Assembly (NCBI GenBank): GCA_030616145.1
Contig: JAUWXU010000007.1
Span: forward strand, 1-12,607
DNA: 12,607 nt
Reading direction: 5' to 3'
Source: Candidatus Omnitrophota bacterium
Lineage (GTDB): Bacteria; Omnitrophota; JAUWXU01
Notes under the pieces: generated by a model
Database searches by the model: none
The model's input: only the letters and a program-made list of their open reading frames with translations
Told to the model about the DNA's origin: nothing
In this document: positions 6,263-11,997 of the stretch, in pieces
Layout: each line of letters begins with the position of its first letter
Numbering within the stretch: the first letter of the stretch is position 1
Position numbers and translations under genes: made by a program

Positions 6263-6678
6263 AACTATTGAAATCTGATAAAAAAGGTTTTACTCTGGTT
6301 GAGGTAATTATCTCAGCAGCAATATTAGCAATAGTTACTATTTCCTTGTTGAATATTTTTGTGCTTAGTAAAATTGGCACTGCTAAGGCCAAGCATCGAA
6401 TGAAGGCTATGAATTTACTTAGAGCCGAAATGGAATGGATAAAAGCACAGGATTATTTTGATATTTATGATTGGAAAGATAACCCAAGGCCGGATAAAAA
6501 TAACATTGATAATGCTATCGGAACGGATGAATTACTTAATGATGTCATAACTACCAGTGTTGTCTCGGCAAATAATAATCTAATAGTTACCGTAAGCATT
6601 ACCTGGGACGAAAAGAGATGGTTGGGGACAGGTCAACAAAGCGAGGATTTGGTTACTTTAATTAGTCCGTTTAATTAG
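6259..6678 (+). CDS. Minor pilin, PilV/GspI-like (pilin4)
   Basis: Prepilin-like protein of 139 aa from ATG 6259. The leader MKLLKSDKKG is followed by FTLVEVIISAAILAIVTISL; this is the only FTLVE pilin here with the canonical Gly before the cleavage site. Glu+5 is present. The helix composition (FTLVEVIISAAILAI) and the following segment up to the MNLLRAEMEWIKAQDY motif resemble PilV/GspI, in which a helix with repeated L-x-x-E sits after the membrane part. The globular half has VTVSITWDEKRW near the end and no cysteines. PilV-type subunits form the priming or tip complex with PilW and PilX, which are the next genes, so order supports the call. It ends in TAG, followed four codons later by TAA. 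The exact subfamily is uncertain. Confidence 0.82.
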   Translation: MKLLKSDKKGFTLVEVIISAAILAIVTISLLNIFVLSKIGTAKAKHRMKAMNLLRAEMEWIKAQDYFDIYDWKDNPRPDKNNIDNAIGTDELLNDVITTSVVSANNNLIVTVSITWDEKRWLGTGQQSEDLVTLISPFN

Positions 6679-6700
6679 TTCTTGGTAGGATAATACGTTT

Positions 6701-7225
6701 ATGATTAATTTTAACTCCAGAGCTTTAACAATCATTGAGGTTTTAATTGCTTCAGCTATAATAGTTGTAGTGATTGCTGGGTCTTTATCTTTTTACTTGA
6801 TAGCCCGTAGCGCATGGATGGATTGTAGTAAACGCGTGCCTTTACAGAGAAAGGCCAGTTTGGCAATGGAGAAAATGGTGAGGGGAATCAACGGCAGATA
6901 TGGGATTAGAGAAGGAAGGGTTAGCACGCTTAATAGGGTGGCAAGCGACCACCTAGAGGTTACAGTGGATATGGACGATTCACCTACAGTGGAGGACTTA
7001 AGGACTATTAGTTTTTATAAAAGCGGTAATCAGTTAATCTACGGTCTAGATAACTCAGTTATTGCCGAGAAGGTCGATAGCTTGATATTTACACTTAAGG
7101 CATCTGATCCGGATGATCCGACCGCCGTAACGGACATAGTTATAATTGATTTAGGCATGCAGGATATGGTAAGGGATAGGCCTATAAGGGTTGATCTCCA
7201 GACCGAAGTGAGGTGTAGGAACTAG
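6701..7225 (+). CDS. Minor pilin, PilW/GspJ-like (pilin5)
   Basis: Prepilin-like protein of 174 aa, ATG 6701 with AGGA (6687-6690) ten bases upstream. The leader MINFNSRA is followed by LTIIEVLIASAIIVVVIAGS: Ala precedes the cleavage site and Leu replaces the usual Phe at +1, while Glu+5 is kept. Length and the pattern of a long helix followed by beta-rich ISFYKSGNQLIYG and a late VRCRN fit PilW/GspJ minor pilins. It lies between the PilV-like and PilX-like genes, as in classical minor pilin operons. TAG (7223-7225) is directly followed by in-frame TGA and shares one base with the GTG of the next gene, so coupling is likely. Confidence 0.8.
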   Translation: MINFNSRALTIIEVLIASAIIVVVIAGSLSFYLIARSAWMDCSKRVPLQRKASLAMEKMVRGINGRYGIREGRVSTLNRVASDHLEVTVDMDDSPTVEDLRTISFYKSGNQLIYGLDNSVIAEKVDSLIFTLKASDPDDPTAVTDIVIIDLGMQDMVRDRPIRVDLQTEVRCRN

Positions 7226-8406
7226 TGAGAAAAGAAAAAGTTGTCAGAGGCGTTGCTCTACTTATTAGTTTAATCTTTGCGGTAGTCTTAGGAATAGGTG
7301 CTGTAGCGGTTACCAAATTACATAGTACGGAGATTAGATTAATTCGCCGCCAAAACAATTCTACCCGCGCTTTTTATTTAGCCGAGGCGGGTATTCAAAA
7401 GGCCCTTTGGGTAATCAGTAATCATCCAGACTGGGCAAATACCGATCTTACCACTGAGGCCAATAGAGATAAACACGGTCTTGATTTTACTGTTGACACA
7501 ATAACCGGCGATGCCTCAACTAAAACTATTACCTGTAGCAGCATGGGTATTCGACAAATTCAGGTTCAAGCCCAGTCAGATAATTGGCTAAATAAGATTC
7601 CGGCAGCTGTATATTCAAAAGGCGTGGTAAAGATTCATTTTGAGAAACTAAGGAAGGATGGTACCTCTAGGGATGCTTGCGCCTTTATTGATGGTGGAAG
7701 TATGCCTGGTATTTACAGCACCGATGATGTAACATCAAAAAGGGAAGGAGAGGGACGGATTTTGGGCACCCCCCCTATATTAGAAAATCAAAATGTGCCT
7801 GAAGGTCTCCAGGATGGGATATGGGATACTTTTGATATTAATGCCTTAAGGGAAATAGCCAAAGCAAACGGCACTTATTTCTCTGCAGATGAAACCGCTG
7901 ATGATTACAATAACCCCTATAATAAAAGGGGTAAATATACTCTCCCGGTGGAACTAGATGATGAGACAAAAATAACTGAAGGGGTGTTTTTCTTTGATGC
8001 TAGGAATGGAGAACCTTTAAGTGATGAGTTAGAACCCAGGAATAGAATAAAGGTAAAGCTGGAAGGCACTACTGAACTGGTCAAAGGTGTGATAGTGGTG
8101 GTGGGTGACCTGCAGATAAAGGATACAAATAATTATGATTTCTTATTTGATGGCGTAATCTTGGTTTTAAATGACTTAAAAATAGATGATAAGAAAACTC
8201 ATCGGCGCGGTGGCACCAATGATAGTGATATTTTCATAAAGGGTGCTATTTTAACCGATAACATCATTGAAAAAAGAAAAGGACGCAAGAAGGAGAAACC
8301 CGCCGTTAGTATAAAAAATGCCACTATTGAATATGACGCAGGTGCAATAACTAAGGCCTCATCTTCTTGTTGGACTGTAATTCCTGGAACTTGGCAAGAA
8401 AGGTAA
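7225..8406 (+). CDS. PilX-like minor pilin/tip protein, copy 1
   Basis: Protein of 393 aa starting at GTG 7225, with GAGGTG (7210-7215) nine bases upstream. The N-terminus RG-VALLISLIFAVVLGIGAV (Gly9, Val10) is a PilX/GspK-type prepilin-like helix. It lacks Glu at +5, as GspK-type subunits usually do. STRAFYLAEAGIQKALW (47-62) is the PilX_N hallmark that continues the helix. The C-terminal two thirds are beta-rich with short repeats of hydrophobic strands (VKGVIVVVGDLQI, FDGVILVLNDLKI, IFIKGAILTDNII), suggestive of a beta-helix or stacked-strand domain. The protein ends IEYDAGAIT plus a Trp-containing tail. It forms a tandem pair with the next gene and stands where PilX and the PilY1 adhesin system would be; no PilY1 is visible. 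Role as initiation or tip subunit is inferred. Confidence 0.78.
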   Translation: MRKEKVVRGVALLISLIFAVVLGIGAVAVTKLHSTEIRLIRRQNNSTRAFYLAEAGIQKALWVISNHPDWANTDLTTEANRDKHGLDFTVDTITGDASTKTITCSSMGIRQIQVQAQSDNWLNKIPAAVYSKGVVKIHFEKLRKDGTSRDACAFIDGGSMPGIYSTDDVTSKREGEGRILGTPPILENQNVPEGLQDGIWDTFDINALREIAKANGTYFSADETADDYNNPYNKRGKYTLPVELDDETKITEGVFFFDARNGEPLSDELEPRNRIKVKLEGTTELVKGVIVVVGDLQIKDTNNYDFLFDGVILVLNDLKIDDKKTHRRGGTNDSDIFIKGAILTDNIIEKRKGRKKEKPAVSIKNATIEYDAGAITKASSSCWTVIPGTWQER

Positions 8407-8413
8407 GCAACTA

Positions 8414-9385
8414 ATGAAAAAAGAAAAAGCTATCAAAGGCGTTGCCCTGCTTATTACTATAGCCTTTGTAGTAATTTTAGGAATAGGTGCGGTAGTAATT
8501 GCCAGATTACATAGTACCGGAATTAGGTTGGCTCGCCGTCAAAAGAATTCTACCCGTGCTTTTTATATTGCTGAGGGAGGATTTGAACGGGCGCGTTATG
8601 ACCTTGACCAGGATGAGGACTGGATGGACGGCGACATAAAAGGGATGAGTAGTCCTCTTGGTGGCGATACAGCCAATTTTTACTTACTTGATTATGACCA
8701 GATTGATCCCGTAATAAGGACTTCATTAGGGGGAGAGTTTACCGTGTGGCTGAAAAATGTAGCAGGTGAGCCTGCTGAGATTTGGATTAAATCAAGAGGA
8801 GATTATCAGAATGAAACAAGAGGGGTTAAAGCCAGGCTGAAATCAAGCAGGCGTTTTGCCAGCCCAAGCGGGATTACATCGGCTATAATAGCTGGTGGCA
8901 GTGTGGACATTAAAGGGAGCGTTGAGGTAAATGGAGACATTGAAGAAAATACAGATATTTCTTTTGAAAATGTCTTTGGTGTGAATATGGCAGAGATGGA
9001 ACAGCTCGCCCAAAGCAACTATCCGGACACTTATTACACCACATCTTTTGGTAACGACTTTGCCGGGGGAATTACCTGGATTAAACCCAATGCAACCGAT
9101 CCTAAAATTACAGATAATACATGGAATGGCAGCGGGCTTCTCATTGTGGAAGATAATCTAAAGATAACCGGGGGTACCTTCAATGGGGTAATCTGGGTTG
9201 TCGGTACTTTGGATATAAGCGGCAATCCCGTGATAAACGGCAGCATATTTGTAGAGTGCGAAGCGACAATTGAAACAACCCTTACAGGAAACCCGACGAT
9301 AACTTATGATCAGGAAGCAATAGGTAATACTTTTGGTATCTTAACTTCACTACCTTCGGTGATTGAATTATGGCAGGAGGAATAA
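8414..9385 (+). CDS. PilX-like minor pilin/tip protein, copy 2
   Basis: Protein of 323 aa at ATG 8414, with GAAAGG (8398-8403) ten bases upstream. The first 60 residues match copy 1 at 39 positions by hand alignment, including KG-VALLITI, VILGIGAVVIARLHST and STRAFYIAEGGFERA, so the anchor is a clear paralogue. The C-terminal region is different in sequence but alike in style: AIIAGGSVDIKGSVEVNG, then SGLLIVEDNLKITGGTF, FNGVIWVVGTLDISGNPV and NGSIFVECEATIETTL, alternating hydrophobic strands with Gly/Asn turns, as expected for a beta-helix-like (bactofilin-like) fold. It ends with TYDQEAI plus a Trp-containing tail, as copy 1 does. Glu+5 is absent. It probably shares the initiation/tip role with copy 1 while showing a different surface. 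The fold is inference from pattern only. Confidence 0.78.
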   Translation: MKKEKAIKGVALLITIAFVVILGIGAVVIARLHSTGIRLARRQKNSTRAFYIAEGGFERARYDLDQDEDWMDGDIKGMSSPLGGDTANFYLLDYDQIDPVIRTSLGGEFTVWLKNVAGEPAEIWIKSRGDYQNETRGVKARLKSSRRFASPSGITSAIIAGGSVDIKGSVEVNGDIEENTDISFENVFGVNMAEMEQLAQSNYPDTYYTTSFGNDFAGGITWIKPNATDPKITDNTWNGSGLLIVEDNLKITGGTFNGVIWVVGTLDISGNPVINGSIFVECEATIETTLTGNPTITYDQEAIGNTFGILTSLPSVIELWQEE

Positions 9386-9398
9386 GCTTCTTTATCTT

Positions 9399-10337
9399 AT
9401 GTTTAAAATCAGACCTTTAAAGAAAAAGGCAGGTATAGGCCTGGATATTGCCTCTGGCGAGATCAGGGTGGTTGAGCTGGCTAGAAAGAATAATTTATTT
9501 CAGCTCTCACGTTTTGGCATTGAGCCAGCAGGAGGTGCCAAAGACAAAACAGCCCTGGCAGAAGTTATTAAAAAAGCAATGGATAAAGCCGGAATAACCT
9601 CTAAAGAGGTAAATACCTCTGTCTCCGGTCAGTCAGTAATAGTCAGATATATTGAACTTCCCAAGATGACCAAAGAGGAACTGGATGGTGCTATCAGGTT
9701 TGAGGCAGAAAGATACGTCCCTTTTAATATAAATGATGTAGTTTTAGACTGCCAGATTTTAAAAGAGCTGCAGGATGGTAAGATGCAGGTACTATTGGTA
9801 GCGGCAAAGAAAGACATTGTTAATGACCGGATTAAACTTCTGGAGGCCGCAGGACTTAAGCCGAATTTAATTGACATAGATTCCTTTGCCTTGATAAATT
9901 CATTTCAGAGAGCTAATCCCCGGGAGGCTACTGGCACAGTTGTCCTTCTTAATCTAGAGGTAGGGTTAATCAGTATAAACATACTCAAAGACAATATATC
10001 CTGTTTTACCAGGGATATCTTTTTGGACACAAACCTCAGCGCTGAAGGTGCGGATACCGGCTCAAAGGTGATTGAAGAACTAATCAAGGAGGTTCGGCTT
10101 TCTTTTGATTATTATGAGAATCAATTTGAAAAGGATATTGGAAAAATCTTCGTAAGCGGAGAATTATCAGATTCCGGCGGTTTTGTTGAACCCTTGAGAC
10201 AGAACCTGAAAATGGAGATTATTGGTTGGGACCCCGTGAAAGATCTGGAACTGGACCCGGCTGTAGATAAGAAGAAATTGGCTGATGTATCAAAGAAATT
10301 AACAATAGCCATTGGGTTAGCATTGAGAAAAAATTAA
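9399..10337 (+). CDS. pilM: Pilus assembly protein PilM (actin-like, cytoplasmic)
   Basis: Actin/FtsA-like cytoplasmic protein that binds the PilN tail and links the ATPase side to the alignment complex. From ATG 9399 it is 312 aa, beginning MFKIRPLKKKAGIGLDIASG. GGAGG (9376-9380) lies 18 bases upstream, unusually far; an in-frame TTG at 9363 is possible but would overlap the previous gene and prefix non-family residues. Phosphate-1 motif GLDIASGEIRVVEL is good, followed by the family box KMTKEELDGAIRFEAERYVPF and LLVAAKKDIV. Phosphate-2, usually DIGA-type, reads NLEVGLIS, and the adenosine motif, usually SGGGA, reads VSGELSDSGG. About 40 residues normally found between the RDI strand and the EELIKEVRLSFDYY helix appear missing. 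Identity is secure; nucleotide binding is doubtful. The PilNOP genes follow. Confidence 0.92.
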   Translation: MFKIRPLKKKAGIGLDIASGEIRVVELARKNNLFQLSRFGIEPAGGAKDKTALAEVIKKAMDKAGITSKEVNTSVSGQSVIVRYIELPKMTKEELDGAIRFEAERYVPFNINDVVLDCQILKELQDGKMQVLLVAAKKDIVNDRIKLLEAAGLKPNLIDIDSFALINSFQRANPREATGTVVLLNLEVGLISINILKDNISCFTRDIFLDTNLSAEGADTGSKVIEELIKEVRLSFDYYENQFEKDIGKIFVSGELSDSGGFVEPLRQNLKMEIIGWDPVKDLELDPAVDKKKLADVSKKLTIAIGLALRKN

Positions 10338-10338
10338 A

Positions 10339-10383
10339 ATGCAGAATCGCAGGGGAAAAGAAATTAATAAAAAGAATTTATGA
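10339..10383 (+). other. Possible leader minigene between pilM and pilN
   Basis: A 14-codon open frame (MQNRRGKEINKKNL) starts one base after the pilM stop, and its TGA overlaps the pilN ATG as ATGA. pilN has no good ribosome site nearby (AGGGG at 10351-10355 is 24 bases away), so translation of this frame could deliver ribosomes to pilN. It may equally be chance. Confidence 0.2.
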
Positions 10384-10961
10384 TTGAAATAAATCTTCTA
10401 CCAAAGGAATTGCAGAAAAAGAAAGGGCTGGATTTATCGGGGAGCCCTATTTTGCCAGTGGGGGGAGGCATCGTAATAGTTTTATTCGTGCTGAGCTTTA
10501 GCCTAGTTGCGATGACACATCATTATCAGGCCCGGTTCAAAAGATTGACTAAAGAATTACAGGACAAAAGTCCTTCCAAGAATGAAGCGGTTAAACTCCA
10601 GGCGGAGATTAAACGGCTCGAATCAAAAAAGAAGGTAATAGACCAATTAGCAAAACGCAAATTTTTCTGGGCAGAAAAGTTGAATCTGATCAGCGATTTG
10701 ATCCCGATGGGGGTCTGGCTTAGCGACCTTTCTTTTGACGAAGCAAAGGAAGGAGGGCTTCTGAGGCTAGACGGCATGGCGGTTTCTTACAAAGACCAGG
10801 AGATGATTAATCTGGTTACGCTGTTTATGGAGAATCTCAAGCAGAATGAGGATTTTTATAAGGACTTTAAAACCATAGAATTGGGGCCAATCCGCAGGAT
10901 AAAAAGCGAGAATGTGGATGCAATGCAGTTTAGTATAATCTGTCAGTTTAAAAAAGAGTAA
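10380..10961 (+). CDS. pilN: Pilus alignment protein PilN
   Basis: Bitopic inner-membrane protein of 193 aa. The N-terminal cytoplasmic MIEINLLPKELQ is the diagnostic PilN segment that binds the PilM groove. One membrane helix spans about 28-45 (GGGIVIVLFVLSFSLVAM). A charged coiled coil follows (about 50-85, with KLQAEIKRLESKKKVIDQLA). Then comes a small periplasmic ferredoxin-like domain with LISDLIPMGVWLSDLSFD and the closing MQFSIICQFKKE. In the family PilN dimerises with PilO through the coiled coil and periplasmic domain. ATG 10380 has only an A-rich, weak ribosome site, but the family start leaves no doubt. Length is normal. PilO follows after 64 bases that carry micro-repeats. Confidence 0.93.
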   Translation: MIEINLLPKELQKKKGLDLSGSPILPVGGGIVIVLFVLSFSLVAMTHHYQARFKRLTKELQDKSPSKNEAVKLQAEIKRLESKKKVIDQLAKRKFFWAEKLNLISDLIPMGVWLSDLSFDEAKEGGLLRLDGMAVSYKDQEMINLVTLFMENLKQNEDFYKDFKTIELGPIRRIKSENVDAMQFSIICQFKKE

Positions 10962-11002
10962 TCACGGATTAGCACGGATTCAGATACTAGATACTAGATA
11001 AT
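10961..11002. repeat. Two short tandem repeats between pilN and pilO
   Basis: ATCACGGATT and AGCACGGATT (10961-10980) are two near-identical 10-base units. Three 7-base units, AGATACT, AGATACT and AGATAAT (10982-11002), follow directly. They begin at the last base of the pilN stop and form most of the pilN-pilO gap. There is no hairpin terminator, so the operon probably reads through. Confidence 0.7.
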
Positions 11003-11025
11003 AATCAGTCAAATGTGGAACCAGG

Positions 11026-11622
11026 ATGGATAAAAGCAAAATAGATATAACTAATATAACTAAATTAATCAAGGAAAAGAATCAGGTTTTAGTTCTATTT
11101 ATTCTGGTTATTGCGATTATATTAGCGGCTTATTTTTATTTCTTTTTAAAACCAGAGATAGGTGCCTTGCAAAAGGTTTTACCAGAGGTGGCAGGGCTCA
11201 ATAAAAACATTAAGGAAGTTGATAAGCTTATAGATAATATTGACAGTTTTAAAATAAAGATTGCCGACTTAAAAGAAAAGGTTGGCCAATATGAGACCAG
11301 GCTGCCTACTAAAAAGGAAATCAGTTCAATATTAAACCATCTTTCGGCGCTTGCCTCTGAGGAAGATATTCAAATAACCGGGATTAAGGAATTAGAGACA
11401 ATAAAAGGCGAGATACAGGAGGGAGAACAGGCCTATAGCGGTGTGCCGATAGAGATAGATATGAAATCCGGCTATCATCAGTTAGGGAGGTTTATCAGCG
11501 AGATAGAGAATTCAGACCGTTTAATGAAGATAGATGACCTGGAGATAAAATCTACTTCTGAGAATTTAACCGAGCATAACGTCAAGCTCATTATCAGTTC
11601 TTTTGTTTTGGTGAAGGAATGA
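11026..11622 (+). CDS. pilO: Pilus alignment protein PilO
   Basis: Bitopic inner-membrane protein of 198 aa, normal for PilO. It has a short cytoplasmic tail, a membrane helix at about 20-41 (VLVLFILVIAIILAAYFYFF), a coiled-coil stretch about 55-95 (KNIKEVDKLIDNIDSFKIKI), and a periplasmic ferredoxin-like domain with RLPTKKEISSILNHLSALAS, then IDMKSGYHQLGRFISEIENS and the final NVKLIISSFVLVKE. The first box and the YHQLGRFISEIE helix are characteristic of PilO. It pairs with PilN and contacts PilP. The ribosome site before ATG 11026 is weak (GGAACCAGG). The stop overlaps the next start as ATGA, so translation of the PilP-like gene is probably coupled. Confidence 0.93.
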   Translation: MDKSKIDITNITKLIKEKNQVLVLFILVIAIILAAYFYFFLKPEIGALQKVLPEVAGLNKNIKEVDKLIDNIDSFKIKIADLKEKVGQYETRLPTKKEISSILNHLSALASEEDIQITGIKELETIKGEIQEGEQAYSGVPIEIDMKSGYHQLGRFISEIENSDRLMKIDDLEIKSTSENLTEHNVKLIISSFVLVKE

Positions 11623-11933
11623 AAAAGAATTTTTGGTTTATGGTCTGGTGTCTGGTGTTTGGGGTCTGGTGTCTGGGGTCAACACTCACGAATAGTTATG
11701 CTGCCGGGGAACGCTTCATTTATGATAGTAAAAACAAGAGGGATCCGTTTATTCCTTTGGTTGGAAAAGGCATGCGGCTTTTGGTTCCGCAGGAAGCAAA
11801 ATCCATTGAAAACATAATCCTGGAAGGAATAGTCTTTGACCCGGAGCAAGCTTCGTTAGCGATAATTAATGGCGAGATTTTCAAGGAAGGTGACTCCATA
11901 GGAGGTTTTATACTCAGCGAGGTAACAAAATAG
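11619..11933 (+). CDS. pilP: PilP-like periplasmic pilus protein, ended by an in-frame TAG
   Basis: Protein of 104 aa that in this family bridges PilN/PilO and the secretin. ATG 11619 overlaps the PilO stop, with AAGGA just before it. Residues 1-28 form a signal peptide with a likely S-Y-A cleavage after Ala28; no proper lipobox is seen although PilP is often a lipoprotein. Residues 36-48 carry the hallmark KNKRDPFIPLV. Then comes the small beta domain of PilP/GspC type: LEGIVFDPEQASLAIINGEI, FKEGDSIGGFILSEVTK. It stops there at TAG (11931-11933), just where family members go on with the last strands. The next 19 codons in the same frame encode that expected ending (see the separate entry), so the gene is either mildly truncated, read through, or carries a sequence error. 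The hydrophobic core of the signal peptide is encoded by a DNA repeat. Confidence 0.85.
   Translation: MKKNFWFMVWCLVFGVWCLGSTLTNSYAAGERFIYDSKNKRDPFIPLVGKGMRLLVPQEAKSIENIILEGIVFDPEQASLAIINGEIFKEGDSIGGFILSEVTK
11642..11676 (+). repeat. GGTCTGGTGTCTGG repeat inside the pilP signal sequence
   Basis: GGTCTGGTGTCTGG occurs at 11642-11655 and again at 11663-11676, 21 bases apart, so it stays in frame and encodes V-W-C-L twice. The G/T-rich composition with no A between 11642 and 11680 contrasts with the surrounding gene and looks like an inserted or expanded repeat element. Confidence 0.75.
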
Positions 11934-11993
11934 AGTGTTATTTTAACGAAAGATGAGAAGGATTATACTATTATCTTGATTGAGGAGGAATAA
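11931..11993 (+). other. In-frame amber codon and conserved-looking PilP C-terminal tail
   Basis: TAG (11931-11933) is followed in the same frame by 19 codons, SVILTKDEKDYTIILIEEE, then TAA at 11991-11993. The pattern S-V-x-L-x-x-(charged turn)-x-Y-x-I-x-L is what normally closes the PilP/GspC beta domain after GGFILSEVT. The tail ends right at the GAGGAGG ribosome site of the secretin, so full-length PilP would fill the gap between the two genes. Confidence 0.75.
11982..11988 (+). promoter_or_regulatory. Ribosome binding site of the secretin gene
   Basis: GAGGAGG, nine bases before ATG 11998, an almost perfect Shine-Dalgarno. It decides the secretin start and lies within the in-frame tail of the PilP-like gene. 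Confidence 0.8.
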
Positions 11994-11997
11994 ATAA

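Noticed and set aside
9363..9398. TTG start adding 12 residues to PilM
   Set aside because: It lies inside the end of the preceding gene and encodes residues not expected before MFKIRPL. The distant GGAGG leaves a little doubt.
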